Source: Gemmatimonadota bacterium
GTDB taxonomy: Bacteria > Gemmatimonadota > Gemmatimonadetes > Palauibacterales > Palauibacteraceae
Length of the DNA stretch: 64,000 nucleotides
Assembly (NCBI GenBank): GCA_029262175.1
Contig: JAJCZV010000022.1
Coordinates: forward strand, 1-64,000
Reading direction: 5' to 3'
Below the pieces are notes generated by a model. It ran no database searches. It saw nothing but the letters and a program-made list of their open reading frames with translations, and had not been told where the DNA came from. The translations under genes were made by a program, and so were the position numbers. This document shows positions 1 to 9,256 of the stretch, piece by piece (the first letter of the stretch is position 1; each line of letters starts with the position of its first letter).

Positions 1-48
1 AATCGCGGAACGTCCAGCAGCGAGCATCGCGGAAGGCACTGGAGAGAA

Positions 49-2718
49 ATGATCCCCATCGACCGACTCACGGTAAAGGCCGCCGAGGCGCTGCGGGACG
101 CCACCTTGGGCGCGCGCCGCTCCAACAATCCTACCGTTGAAGACGTGCACCTCCTCGACACGCTGATGCGTCAAGAGGGTGGGGTGGTCATGCCGGTGCT
201 CCAGAAGATGGGGCTCGACATCCCTGAACTCGAGGCTCGCCTCTCGACTGCGCTCCAGAAGCTTCCCGTCCAGTCGGGCGCTTCACCGGGACTGAGCCGG
301 GAACTCGATCGCGTGTTCGATGATGCCGATTCCATCGCCCGCGACATGACCGACTCCTTCGTCTCGACCGAGCATCTCCTTCTCGGGCTGACCGGAAAAA
401 ACGCGTCTACGACCGCGCCGCTTCTCTTGGCGCTGGGTGCGGCGCCCGAGGCGCTTCGAAGCGCGGTCGACGAGGTTCGCGGGCCGCACCGAGTCACCGA
501 CCAGGATCCCGAAGCCAAGTATGGCGCGCTCGAGCGCTACGGCGTTGATCTGACCGCCCAAGCCAGGGCCGGTAAACTCGATCCCGTGATCGGTCGCGAC
601 TCGGAGATTCGACGCGTGATGCAGGTGCTGTCGCGCCGAAGAAAAAACAACCCGGTCTTGATTGGCGAGCCGGGGGTAGGCAAGACCGCGATCGCCGAGG
701 GACTCGCTCAACGCATCGTGGCTGGAGACGTTCCAGAGTCGTTGAAGAACAAGCAGCTCATTCAGCTCGACATCGGGTCGATGCTCGCCGGAGCGAAGTT
801 TCGAGGCGAGTTCGAAGAGCGGCTCAAGGCGACGTTGAAGGAAATCACCGAGTCGGGCGGGCGGTACGTCGTGTTTTTGGACGAGCTGCACACCATGGTC
901 GGCGCCGGAGCGGCTGAAGGCGCGGTCGACGCCGGCAACATGCTCAAGCCCGCGCTGGCTCGCGGCGAGCTTCGACTCGTCGGCGCGACCACGCTTGACG
1001 AGTATCGCCTCCACATCGAAAAAGACCCTGCACTCGAACGTCGCTTTCAACCGGTCGTGGTGGGCGAGCCGAGCCGCGACGAAACCGTCGCGATTCTACG
1101 CGGCCTCAAGGAACGCTACGAAGTGCACCACGGCGTTCGCATCACCGACCCTGCGCTCGTCGCGGCAGCCAAACTTTCCGATCGCTACATCGGAGATCGG
1201 TTCCTGCCCGACAAAGCCATCGACCTCGTCGACGAAGCGGCCTCGAAGCTCCGGATCGAGATCGATTCGATGCCCAAGGAGATCGATGAGGTAGAACGTC
1301 GATTGACGCAGCTCGAGATCGAACGCGAATCGCTCAAAGGCGAAGGGGATGCTCGAAGCCTCGAGCGTTTCGCCGAGATCGAGCGGGAGTTGAGTGGGAC
1401 CAGAGAGTCGCTTGCGGGTCTCAAGGCGCGGTGGCTCACCGAGAAACAGGCGATCGAATCCGTTCGACGCTTGATCCGCGAGATCGAGGAACTCGGTCTG
1501 GAGGTCGAGAAGGCGACGCGCGAAGCAAACCTTCAGCGCGTCGCCGAGATCAGCTACGGCGAGCTGCCCAAACGTCGAGCGGCCCTGGAAGCGGCGGAAG
1601 GCAAGCTGGCCGATCTGCAATCCGAGGGCTCCTTCCTAAAGGAAGAAGTCACGGAGGAAGACATCGCCGAAGTCGTGGCGAACTGGACCGGGATCCCGGT
1701 CTCCCGGATGCTGGAAGATGAAAAGGAGCGCCTGGTAAAGCTCGAGGATCATTTGCACGAGCGGGTCGTGAACCAATCGCACGCCATCGAGGCGGTGGCC
1801 AACGCGGTGCGACGTAGCCGCGCGGGTCTGCAGGACCCGGATCGGCCGATCGGCAGCTTCATCTTTTTAGGGCCTACTGGGGTCGGAAAGACGGAAACCG
1901 CTCGAGCGCTGGCTGAATTTCTCTTTGATGATGAAGCCGCGATGGTTCGCATCGACATGTCCGAGTACATGGAGCGGCACGCGGTGTCCCGACTCATCGG
2001 TGCGCCTCCCGGTTACGTCGGATACGAAGAGGGGGGGCAGCTGACCGAGGCGGTCCGACGGCGCCCCTACGGGGTCGTTCTCTTCGACGAGATCGAGAAG
2101 GCCCACCCCGAGGTGTTCAATGTGCTTCTCCAAATCCTGGATGATGGTCGGTTGACGGACGGGCAGGGCCGCACGGTCGACTTCCGAAACGCAGTCCTGA
2201 TCATGACCAGCAACATCGGCAGCGCTCGAATTCTCGAAGGTTCGGAAGCCGCCACGCCCTGGGATGAAATCGAGCAAGAGGTGCGTGGGGCGTTGCGCGG
2301 AAAGTTCAAGCCGGAGTTCTTGAATCGCGTCGATGAGACGCTGGTGTTCCAGCCCCTCTCGCGGGACCACTTGGCCGCCATCGTCGAGCTTCAACTCGTT
2401 CGCGTGGGCCAGACGCTCGCCGAGCGGGACCTGAAGGTCGTCGTCGACGAAGCGGCGCGTGGCCGGATCGTCGAGGTGGGCTACGAACCGGCTTTTGGAG
2501 CGCGTCCCATCAAACGCGCGATCCAACGGTTAGTGTCGGATCCGCTGGCGATGGCGTTCCTCGAGGGTCGTTTTCATGAGGGAGATACGATCTCGGTTCA
2601 TCTTTCCACCGACGGCGAAACGCTGGAGTTCGACGCGATCGGAACGAACGGTCGTGTCGACACCGTCGAACGGATCGAGGAATTGGAGCCAGCGACCGAG
2701 GGAGAGGTCGTTTCCTGA
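49..2718 (+). CDS. clpB: ATP-dependent chaperone ClpB
   Basis: Hsp100 disaggregase that threads aggregated proteins through a hexameric ring, working with DnaK in the cytoplasm. The 889 residues show the full ClpB layout: an N-terminal Clp repeat domain (about 1-145), a first AAA+ module with Walker A GEPGVGKT at residue 206 and Walker B around D278-E279, a long middle coiled coil (about 405-530), and a second AAA+ module with GPTGVGKT at residue 608. The coiled coil and the absence of a ClpP-binding loop that I can recognise favour ClpB over ClpA or ClpC. The ATG at 49 follows GGAGAG at 41-46. No CIRCE-like element is visible in the few upstream bases included. Confidence 0.97.
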   Translation: MIPIDRLTVKAAEALRDATLGARRSNNPTVEDVHLLDTLMRQEGGVVMPVLQKMGLDIPELEARLSTALQKLPVQSGASPGLSRELDRVFDDADSIARDMTDSFVSTEHLLLGLTGKNASTTAPLLLALGAAPEALRSAVDEVRGPHRVTDQDPEAKYGALERYGVDLTAQARAGKLDPVIGRDSEIRRVMQVLSRRRKNNPVLIGEPGVGKTAIAEGLAQRIVAGDVPESLKNKQLIQLDIGSMLAGAKFRGEFEERLKATLKEITESGGRYVVFLDELHTMVGAGAAEGAVDAGNMLKPALARGELRLVGATTLDEYRLHIEKDPALERRFQPVVVGEPSRDETVAILRGLKERYEVHHGVRITDPALVAAAKLSDRYIGDRFLPDKAIDLVDEAASKLRIEIDSMPKEIDEVERRLTQLEIERESLKGEGDARSLERFAEIERELSGTRESLAGLKARWLTEKQAIESVRRLIREIEELGLEVEKATREANLQRVAEISYGELPKRRAALEAAEGKLADLQSEGSFLKEEVTEEDIAEVVANWTGIPVSRMLEDEKERLVKLEDHLHERVVNQSHAIEAVANAVRRSRAGLQDPDRPIGSFIFLGPTGVGKTETARALAEFLFDDEAAMVRIDMSEYMERHAVSRLIGAPPGYVGYEEGGQLTEAVRRRPYGVVLFDEIEKAHPEVFNVLLQILDDGRLTDGQGRTVDFRNAVLIMTSNIGSARILEGSEAATPWDEIEQEVRGALRGKFKPEFLNRVDETLVFQPLSRDHLAAIVELQLVRVGQTLAERDLKVVVDEAARGRIVEVGYEPAFGARPIKRAIQRLVSDPLAMAFLEGRFHEGDTISVHLSTDGETLEFDAIGTNGRVDTVERIEELEPATEGEVVS

Positions 2719-2740
2719 GCTTGGAGAAGGACGGCGCGGA

Positions 2741-2750
2741 GTGTTAGCAT
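2741..2750 (+). promoter_or_regulatory. candidate extended -10 promoter for the small lipoprotein gene
   Basis: TAGCAT at 2745-2750 is preceded by TGT, giving an extended -10 element, with a weak -35 (TTGGAG, 2721-2726) 18 bases upstream. It lies in the 78-base gap after clpB. It rests on consensus matching only. Confidence 0.3.
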
Positions 2751-2796
2751 CTAACGTGAAGGCCATGGTCTTGGCGGGGCAATCGGGAGGTTGAGG

Positions 2797-3282
2797 ATGG
2801 GTTCATTACGTGGGTTGGGGAGGTCTTGGGTCGTTGCTGGTGCGCTATCCAGTCTGGTCGTTCTGGGTGGATGTGCATCCGGGGGAGGGGGCGGAAACGC
2901 GCTCACGATCGATGAAGCCTATGGGTCGCTCTCTGCAGAGTCTGCCGTGGCGCAGTTTCTAGACGCCGCCCAACGCAACGATTACCAGTTGATGTCGCGT
3001 CTCTTCGGGACGGCAGATGGACCCGCAGTAAACGAACACGGGGTCGCCGAAGTCGAGCAGCGAATGTTTATCCTCGCTTCGCTCCTTCGGCATGGTTCGT
3101 ACGATCTTCGGCAGATGCTACTCACCGAAGCGGAGGGCAAGACGCGTATCATCGCCGATATGGTGGGGACGCGTAACGGAAACGTCAGCGTTCCGTTCAT
3201 CACGACTTCGAATCGAGGTCGTTGGTTTGTCGAGCAGATCCTCACGGACGCGTTGACGAACGGTGGACTGGGTCCTTTCTAG
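2797..3282 (+). CDS. small lipoprotein of unknown function
   Basis: A 161-residue protein with a short hydrophobic N-terminus ending in a lipobox (LGGC, Cys26) and then a glycine-rich linker, so it is predicted to be secreted and lipid-anchored. The rest is a compact alpha/beta domain without a motif I can name; the sequence around VAQFLDAAQRNDY resembles small NTF2-like or ligand-binding folds only loosely. The ATG at 2797 has GGGAGG at 2785-2790 with 6-base spacing, which is better than the in-frame TTG at 2791. Its 3' end overlaps the convergent glycosyltransferase gene by 41 bases. Confidence 0.75.
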   Translation: MGSLRGLGRSWVVAGALSSLVVLGGCASGGGGGNALTIDEAYGSLSAESAVAQFLDAAQRNDYQLMSRLFGTADGPAVNEHGVAEVEQRMFILASLLRHGSYDLRQMLLTEAEGKTRIIADMVGTRNGNVSVPFITTSNRGRWFVEQILTDALTNGGLGPF

Positions 3283-3994
3283 CCTGAGCACGATTCCGGT
3301 ACAACTTGCTGAGCGTTCCCGGCGTGACGCCGCACGCGTGTGCGGCCCGCAGAAACCAATGGGTCGCTAGCGTCCGGAAGAACCCGCCGTGTTCCCAGCG
3401 GCGTCGCGACGTCAGGGCTTGACTGTCCGCCACGAACAGCCCGGTCTTGCGGCGGAGCGCGCGCACGAGCGTGACGTCTTCGAATAGCGGGATGTCCTCT
3501 ACGCCACCGGATTGATCATAGGCTTCTCGCGTGCAGAAGATGGCCTGGTCTCCGGTCGCGGTACTAAAGACTCGCGTGCGCCAATTCACCCCGTATTCCA
3601 ACAAGCGATAGCGCACGTCTCGACTCGGTGGGCGGAGAGCGAAGCGCAGACACCCCGCGCCGAAGCCACGGGCCACCGCCAGCCGGATCGCGTTCCCGGC
3701 GTCCTGTTCCAACCACGTGTCGGCGTGGAGGAACACGAGGATCTGCCCGGAAGCGGCGGCGGCGCCGACTCGCATCTGTCCTCCTCGAGAGGGGTCCGCC
3801 GACAGCGTCTTCGCGAGCGCACCCGCCAACTCGACGGTTCGATCTAGGCTCCCACCATCGATGACCCACAGCTCACAGTCCGGTCCCAATGCACGTTTGG
3901 CTCGACGAAGCGTCTCTTCTATCTCCGCTTCTTCATCGAGCGTCGGGATGATAACGGAAAACTCGTGAGTCGAGGTCTCCGTGGATCCGGTCAC
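3242..3994 (-). CDS. family 2 glycosyltransferase, TIGR04283-like
   Basis: A 250-residue GT-A fold glycosyltransferase. The N-terminus reads FSVIIPTLDEEAEIEETL, the usual nucleotide-sugar binding start, and FLHADTW carries a DxD-like metal site. The C-terminal stretch around GGFFRTLATHWFLRAAH is typical of the rSAM/selenodomain-associated transferase 2 group (TIGR04283), from memory of that family. The open frame runs further upstream, but homology starts at the GTG at 3994, which overlaps the stop of the epimerase gene as GTGA, so the two are coupled. The sugar donor and acceptor are not predictable. The gene tail overlaps the lipoprotein gene on the other strand. Confidence 0.85.
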   Translation of the reverse strand: MTGSTETSTHEFSVIIPTLDEEAEIEETLRRAKRALGPDCELWVIDGGSLDRTVELAGALAKTLSADPSRGGQMRVGAAAASGQILVFLHADTWLEQDAGNAIRLAVARGFGAGCLRFALRPPSRDVRYRLLEYGVNWRTRVFSTATGDQAIFCTREAYDQSGGVEDIPLFEDVTLVRALRRKTGLFVADSQALTSRRRWEHGGFFRTLATHWFLRAAHACGVTPGTLSKLYRNRAQARKDPVHRSSTRP

Positions 3995-4425
3995 TTCGCG
4001 TCGCGATCCTCTCGAAGTTCGAGCAAGACCCCATCGACGGTTCGCGGGTGGAGGAACGCGACCCGCGTTCCGCTTGCACCGACGCGGATGCGCGGCGCGA
4101 TGGTCTCGGCGCCGCCGCCTTCCGCCCGATCCAGTGCCGCTTCCAGATCCGGGACTCGCGCGCACACGTGGTGGATCCCCGGACCCCGAGAAGCGAGGAA
4201 TCTCGCGATCGGCGAGTCGTCTCCAGCGGGCGCGATGAGTTCGACCCTCCCCGGACCCGACCCGAAGAAAGAAACCGTTACGCCTTCGGACTCGATGATC
4301 TCCTCCTCAGAGGGCTCCAATCCAAGAAGGGCGCTCCATCGTTCACGCGCTTCACCGAGCGAGTTGACCGCGATTCCGACGTGGTCGATTATGGGCACCA
4401 CTGGGGCGGGTTCGTTGTTATCCAT
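3991..4425 (-). CDS. mce: methylmalonyl-CoA epimerase (VOC family)
   Basis: A 144-residue vicinal-oxygen-chelate protein that would interconvert (2S)- and (2R)-methylmalonyl-CoA, the step between propionyl-CoA carboxylase and methylmalonyl-CoA mutase. Visible metal-ligand positions are His in IDHVGIAV, His in GIHHVCARV and Glu in VLLELRE. Length matches the family. The start was placed at the ATG at 4425, where homology begins; an upstream in-frame ATG at 4527 would add 34 residues without family similarity. Its partner enzymes are encoded at 39.9-46.4 kb. The gene is divergent from thioredoxin and coupled to the downstream glycosyltransferase. Confidence 0.88.
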   Translation of the reverse strand: MDNNEPAPVVPIIDHVGIAVNSLGEARERWSALLGLEPSEEEIIESEGVTVSFFGSGPGRVELIAPAGDDSPIARFLASRGPGIHHVCARVPDLEAALDRAEGGGAETIAPRIRVGASGTRVAFLHPRTVDGVLLELREDRDAK

Positions 4426-4569
4426 GTGAAGGAAGTTCGGGTGGCTGGAGACGTTCGTCCGGATGTGACGTTCGGGGACGGAACGTATTCCAACACTCAG
4501 GTCGTAGCCAGCACTGCTCGGGCTCAAGGGGAGCCGGGCCTTATCGAAATAGCCGAGAGGAAAACTGAG

Positions 4570-4908
4570 ATGAACGAAGCGGGAGAGACTTCGGCGTTCG
4601 AAGTCACAGATACGAATTTCGTGGATGAGATCGAGTCGTCCAAGGGACTATCCATGGTAGATTTTTGGGCGGAATGGTGCGGACCATGTCGCCTGGTCGG
4701 GCCGGTCGTCGAGGAGTTGGCGCAGGAGTATGCCGACCGCGTGAAGGTCGGGAAACTCGATGTCGATGCGAACCCGGAGACCGCGTTTCGTTTTAACGTG
4801 CGATCCATTCCGAGCATTCTGTTCTTCAAGGATGGCGAGCTCGTCGACACGGTGGTCGGTGCGCTACCCAAGGCATCGTTGGAAGAGAAGATCCTCGAGC
4901 ACGTCTAG
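4570..4908 (+). CDS. trxA: thioredoxin
   Basis: A 112-residue cytosolic disulfide reductase of normal thioredoxin length. It has the canonical active site WCGPC within VDFWAEWCGPCRLVGPV, the cis-proline loop (RSIPSILFFKDGE) and the buried Asp of the family. There is no signal peptide. The open frame extends upstream, but the ATG at 4570 is where thioredoxin similarity starts, with a weak purine-rich site (GAGAGG) about 10 bases before it. The 144-base gap to the divergent epimerase start should hold promoters for both genes, but I could not pick convincing hexamers. Confidence 0.95.
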   Translation: MNEAGETSAFEVTDTNFVDEIESSKGLSMVDFWAEWCGPCRLVGPVVEELAQEYADRVKVGKLDVDANPETAFRFNVRSIPSILFFKDGELVDTVVGALPKASLEEKILEHV

Positions 4909-4969
4909 ATGTTCCGCGCGCGCGTGCCTTTTGTGCGCGTGGTCTCGGCGCGCGTGTAGGAAGACCGTT

Positions 4970-5010
4970 GCGCCTCCCGGCCGTTCCGGCTCGGGGGGCG
5001 CCCGCCTTTT
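4970..5010 (+). terminator. probable intrinsic terminator after thioredoxin
   Basis: A GC-rich arm at 4970-4982 pairs with 4989-5001 over about 12 positions with two G-U pairs and one mismatch, around a 6-base loop. CCGCCTTTT follows. The T tract is short, so efficiency is uncertain. Confidence 0.45.
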
Positions 5011-5019
5011 GGGGAGCCT

Positions 5020-5871
5020 GTGAGCGGGACCCTCTACGTGGTCGGAACCCCGATCGGAAACCTGAGCGACGTGTCCGAGCGTGCGGCCGATACGCTCCGA
5101 GCCGTGGATGCCTGTTTTGCCGAAGACACGCGTCGGACGGGAATCCTCTTGAAGAGCATCGGTGCCGAGACGGCCCTGCGCTCGCTTCACGAACACAACG
5201 AACGCGCTCGAATCGACGAGGTGCTCACCAGACTCGCGGAGGGACAGTCGGTTGCCCTCGTATCCGACGCGGGCACGCCCACGATCTCCGATCCCGGTTG
5301 TCGTCTGCTCGCTGCCGCGCACGAGGCCGGGGCGACCGTGAGTCCCGTCCCGGGGCCATCTGCGGTGCTCGCCGCGCTTTCCGTGGCCGGGCTCCCAGCG
5401 GACCGTTTCTTTTTCGCGGGCTTCGCGCCTCGGCGAGGGCGCGAACGAAAGGAATGGGTTGCCGCGATCAAAGCGTCGCCAGACACCTGCGTTGCGTTCG
5501 AGGCGCCTGGCCGGATCGCCGCCTTGCTGGAGACCCTCGCGTTGGCGGGATTGAGTGAGCGGGGGGGCATCGTATGTAGGGAACTCACGAAGATTCACGA
5601 GGAAGTCACTCGGGCGACGATCGCCGAGCTGGCAACGGTGTACGGGTCTCGGGCGGTCAAAGGCGAGGTCACGCTCGTCATCGAGGGAGTGGCCGCGAAC
5701 GCCGATTCTCCCGTAGACCTAGCGGTTGTTACGGCGCTGGCGCGAGATTTGGCCGCGGACGGCGTGAGTCGTCGCGACATCGCGGATCGGCTCGGTCGCG
5801 AGTACGGGTTGAGCCGCAACGAGGCATACCGGGCGAGCTTGGTAGACGAGGGGGGGGCTGACGATGAATAG
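5020..5871 (+). CDS. rsmI: 16S rRNA (cytidine(1402)-2'-O)-methyltransferase
   Basis: A 283-residue tetrapyrrole-methylase-fold enzyme that 2'-O-methylates C1402 in the 16S rRNA decoding centre using SAM. All family landmarks are present in order: VGTPIGNLSDV at the N-terminus, EDTRRTGILL, SDAGTPTISDPG, PGPSAV, and the FAPRRG segment. Length is normal. It starts at GTG 5020 just after the hairpin at 4970-5010. The next gene starts 8 bases before its stop, so rsmI heads the run of coupled envelope genes, although no functional link is known to me. Confidence 0.95.
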   Translation: MSGTLYVVGTPIGNLSDVSERAADTLRAVDACFAEDTRRTGILLKSIGAETALRSLHEHNERARIDEVLTRLAEGQSVALVSDAGTPTISDPGCRLLAAAHEAGATVSPVPGPSAVLAALSVAGLPADRFFFAGFAPRRGRERKEWVAAIKASPDTCVAFEAPGRIAALLETLALAGLSERGGIVCRELTKIHEEVTRATIAELATVYGSRAVKGEVTLVIEGVAANADSPVDLAVVTALARDLAADGVSRRDIADRLGREYGLSRNEAYRASLVDEGGADDE

Positions 5872-8800
5872 CGGGTCTGGTTTTGACCGGCTGGTTGCCG
5901 CATGCGCCGCGGTCCGAACCCGCGCGGCGGCGACTTCCATCGCGACCGCGATCACCGTGGCCGCTGGGCTCGTTCTCCTCCTCTCGCTTCTCCCTGAGTC
6001 GGTTCGCGAGGGGCGCGGTTCCATCGTGCCGCTGGGTCTGGCCCTAGGACTGTGGAGCGTCGTGCTCGCCGGCTTATGGGGGGGCAGGCGGGTCTGGGCT
6101 TCGATGCGTCCGGACGCGGTGGCGGAAGAAGCCGACGACGGCGCAGGCCTCGGGGCGGGGGACGTCCGCGCGGCGCTCGAACTCGGATCGGGAGCCGATC
6201 GGCCCGGCTCCGCCCTGGCGGCCCTACATCAAGCGCGGATCTCAGAGCAGCTCTCGAAGGTCGCTGTGGCCCGGCTGCTCCCGGCGTCGATGCCTCGCTG
6301 GACCCGTCGTGCCCGGCGGGCCATCGCGGTGGGGGCCGGATCGCTGGTCCTTCTGTTGGTGGCGGGCTGGGCCCGCCCTCAACCCACGCTCTCTGCAGCG
6401 GTCGCGCTCAGCGCTCCCTGGCGCACGGCGTTCCCCGAACCACTGCCGCCGCTCGGGCTCCAAGGACAGACCGGCGTTCCACGCGGCGAGCCTAGCGTGC
6501 TCGGCGTGTCCGCGATCGGTCGAGACTCGGTGACGTTGGTTTGGCGAGCGGCAGGCGAGGTGATCCAGCGCCGAATGCTTTCGGTTTCCACCCAAGGACA
6601 AGCCGAGGGCCGCACGACCCCGATCGATTCGCCGACTCGGATCTGGATCGAAGATGACTCCGGATTTTCTAGCGACACGCTATTGGTCCGGCCTCTGGAG
6701 CCGCTGCTGGTCCAGGATCTCCAGGTCGTACTCGAATACCCTGCGTACTTGGGGCGTCCAGCCGAAACACACCGCGGGCAGGTGCCCCCCCTCGTCGCGC
6801 CGGAGGGGACTCGAATTCAGGTGAGCGGGGAAACGAACTTGGCCCTCGACTCGGGCCGCCTCGTCTTTGAAACGGAACCCTCGAGCCAGGGGGCGAGCGC
6901 AGCGGACGTCGTATTCGAAATCGATGTGAATCGGTTTGGCGCGTCGTGGGCTCCGCGTCGCACGGGTACCTGGCTGTGGGACTTGGAGGCTACCGGATCG
7001 ATTGGATCGCCGATCACGCCCGATCCGATTCGTGTTCTCGTTGTCGCCGATCTGCCGCCGCGCGTCGAACTCTTGTATCCGGCCGCGGATACGACGCTGG
7101 GTTTCGAGAAGGTGATGCCGCTGGTGGTCGACGTGGAAGATGACATCGGGTTGCGCAGCGTCGCGATCCGATCCTGGCGCTCGGGGCTGGGCTCGGATCT
7201 GGCTGAGCACCGCGAGGCGCTGGCGCCTGGTCCCGCCGGTTCCCGGCGGGCCGTTTTCCGACACCTGCTCGATCGAAGCGCCGACGAGTTGCTACCGGGG
7301 GACACGGTCTTCTATCAGTTCGAGGCGTTCGATGGCCGCCCGGGTCGGGGGGCCGCGCTCTCCGAGGTCTTCACCCTGCGCGTGCCGACCTTCGCGGAGA
7401 CGCGGCAGGAACGCGCCGAAGACACGGAGGCGCTCGCGGACGCCGCGCAGGATCTCGAAGACGCCATGCAGGCCCTGGCGCAGGCCGCCGCCGATGCGGC
7501 CCGTCGCACCGAAGCCGAGAGCGCGGATTCGGAAGAGGCGCGGTTCGACGCGACCGAGGAAGCGCGGAGCGTGTTAGAGGACGCCGAGCGCGCCGACGAG
7601 GAGCTGTCTGCCCTGGAGGATGACCTCGCGGCCATGCGGGAGGAACTCGCGGAATCACCGATGTCCGACCCCGCGTTGGCGGAGCAGCTCGAACGACTCG
7701 CCGAGCGCTACGAAGAACTCGCCGAGCAGGGGCTCTCGACCCAACTAGAGGAGCTCGCCGAGGCGCTCCAGGATCTGGATCCGGAGGCGGTTCGCGCGGC
7801 GCTCGAGGAGCTTGCGCAGAACTCGGAAGAATTGCGCGAGCAGCTGGAACAAACGCTGGGGATGTTGGAGCAGGCCGCGCTCGAGCAGGCGATGAAATCG
7901 GCGCAGGCCAACGCGGACGAGTTGGCCGATCAACAACGCGATCTTTCCCAAGAAACGGATGCGGAGGCGTTCCAGGAAAACCAAGCTGCTTTGGCCGAAC
8001 GGGCACAAGAACTCGCCCAACAGCTGGAAGAGCTGGAGCAAGAATTGTCCGCTGGCGACCGCGAGATGGCTGCGGACTCCGCCGCTGCCGCGGCCGAGAG
8101 GACCGAGCAGGCGATTCAAAACATGGAGCAGGCGCAGCAAGAAGCGGGGCAACAGGCGGGCCAGCAGGAAGGCCAGCAGGCGGGCCAGCAGGGCGAGGTC
8201 TCGGAGGGACAACAACAGGCGGCCGAACAGGCGGCTGAAGCCCTCGAGCAGGCGGCCAGCGCGTTGGGCTCGGCGGAACAGGAGATGAGCGGACAAACGG
8301 GCGAAGCTGCGGCGCAGACCTTGGCGCGCGCCCGAAACGAAGCCCTCGCCCTGGCCGAGGAAGAGGGCCGTCTGGCCGAGGCGACGCGCGGTGACCAAAC
8401 GTCCGAACCCGAAGACTGGCGCGCGGAGCAGAACGCCGTGCGTCAGGGGCTAGAGAACCTGCTCGAGCGGGTGTCGAATGCCGGGAACGAGGCAGCGATG
8501 CTCGATCAGGCGACCGGTGCTGCCGCGGGTGAGGCTGCGGAGCAAATGGATCAGCTGCTCGAACGGCTCGCCGAAGACGGTGCGCGTCGTCTGCCCTCTC
8601 GTGCGGAAGCGGAGAACGTCCAAAACTCGCTGAACGAACTCGCGCAGAACCTGTTGGCGGCGGAGCAAGCCGCCCAAGCTGCGGGCGAGCAGTCCTCCGG
8701 GCAGGAGGCTGCGGAGCAGATGGCTCAGCTCGCGCAGCAGCAACAAGGCGTGACACAGGAAACGAGCTCGCTCTTGATGCCAGGTCCGAAGCCGGCCGGT

Positions 8801-9256
8801 CAGGAGCGCACCCAGGAGCAGCTGGCGCGTCAACAACAGGAGATCGCCGAGGAACTGGGCGAGATGGAGGACCCCGAAGGCGAGCTCCTCGGTCGACCGG
8901 AGGAACTCGCAGAAGAGGCGGCTAGCCTGGCTCGGCAGCTCGAATTGGAGGGGCCGACGCAAGAGACGTTGGAGCGCCAGCGCCGGCTCTTCAAGAGCAT
9001 GCTCGATGCGGGTCGGTCGCTGGAAGATGAAGACCTCGACCCCAACCGCCGCGAGTCCGAGGCGGGCCGAGCGGCACCGAGGGAGCCGCCCGCCATCGAT
9101 CCGGACCTGATCCGAGGTCGCCGTTTTCCGCTGCCACCGGAGTCCGCACTGCGAGAGCTGCCGATATTCTATCGCGCCTTGATCTTCGACTATTTCGACC
9201 GCCTCAATCGCCCGAAGGCGCCGCCGCCTGATCCCGCGCCGCGCGAGCGCGAATGA
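5864..9256 (+). CDS. large membrane-anchored coiled-coil protein, DUF4175-like
   Basis: An 1130-residue protein. Two hydrophobic segments lie near residues 20-42 and 50-70 and a third near 150-170, followed by a beta-rich region of Ig or DUF4175 character (about 190-510), then roughly 500 residues of Ala/Glu/Gln-rich coiled coil (about 510-1030) with Gln-Gly repeats such as GQQAGQQEGQQ. A conserved-looking tail (ALRELPIFYRALIFDYFDRL) ends the protein. This order resembles the DUF4175 family of Bacteroidota and alphaproteobacteria. The function is unknown; a large periplasmic scaffold is plausible. The ATG at 5864 overlaps rsmI. The next gene overlaps its stop as ATGA. Confidence 0.8.
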   Translation: MNSGSGFDRLVAACAAVRTRAAATSIATAITVAAGLVLLLSLLPESVREGRGSIVPLGLALGLWSVVLAGLWGGRRVWASMRPDAVAEEADDGAGLGAGDVRAALELGSGADRPGSALAALHQARISEQLSKVAVARLLPASMPRWTRRARRAIAVGAGSLVLLLVAGWARPQPTLSAAVALSAPWRTAFPEPLPPLGLQGQTGVPRGEPSVLGVSAIGRDSVTLVWRAAGEVIQRRMLSVSTQGQAEGRTTPIDSPTRIWIEDDSGFSSDTLLVRPLEPLLVQDLQVVLEYPAYLGRPAETHRGQVPPLVAPEGTRIQVSGETNLALDSGRLVFETEPSSQGASAADVVFEIDVNRFGASWAPRRTGTWLWDLEATGSIGSPITPDPIRVLVVADLPPRVELLYPAADTTLGFEKVMPLVVDVEDDIGLRSVAIRSWRSGLGSDLAEHREALAPGPAGSRRAVFRHLLDRSADELLPGDTVFYQFEAFDGRPGRGAALSEVFTLRVPTFAETRQERAEDTEALADAAQDLEDAMQALAQAAADAARRTEAESADSEEARFDATEEARSVLEDAERADEELSALEDDLAAMREELAESPMSDPALAEQLERLAERYEELAEQGLSTQLEELAEALQDLDPEAVRAALEELAQNSEELREQLEQTLGMLEQAALEQAMKSAQANADELADQQRDLSQETDAEAFQENQAALAERAQELAQQLEELEQELSAGDREMAADSAAAAAERTEQAIQNMEQAQQEAGQQAGQQEGQQAGQQGEVSEGQQQAAEQAAEALEQAASALGSAEQEMSGQTGEAAAQTLARARNEALALAEEEGRLAEATRGDQTSEPEDWRAEQNAVRQGLENLLERVSNAGNEAAMLDQATGAAAGEAAEQMDQLLERLAEDGARRLPSRAEAENVQNSLNELAQNLLAAEQAAQAAGEQSSGQEAAEQMAQLAQQQQGVTQETSSLLMPGPKPAGQERTQEQLARQQQEIAEELGEMEDPEGELLGRPEELAEEAASLARQLELEGPTQETLERQRRLFKSMLDAGRSLEDEDLDPNRRESEAGRAAPREPPAIDPDLIRGRRFPLPPESALRELPIFYRALIFDYFDRLNRPKAPPPDPAPRERE

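Noticed and set aside
8140..8230. Tandem DNA repeat as a mobile or regulatory element
   Set aside because: The repeats encode the Gln-Gly run of the coiled-coil protein in frame, so they are protein repeats.
7371..8756. 461-residue minus-strand open frame opposite the coiled-coil gene
   Set aside because: It is the antisense shadow of Gln/Ala/Glu-rich repetitive codons; its product is Pro/Arg-rich low complexity with no family.
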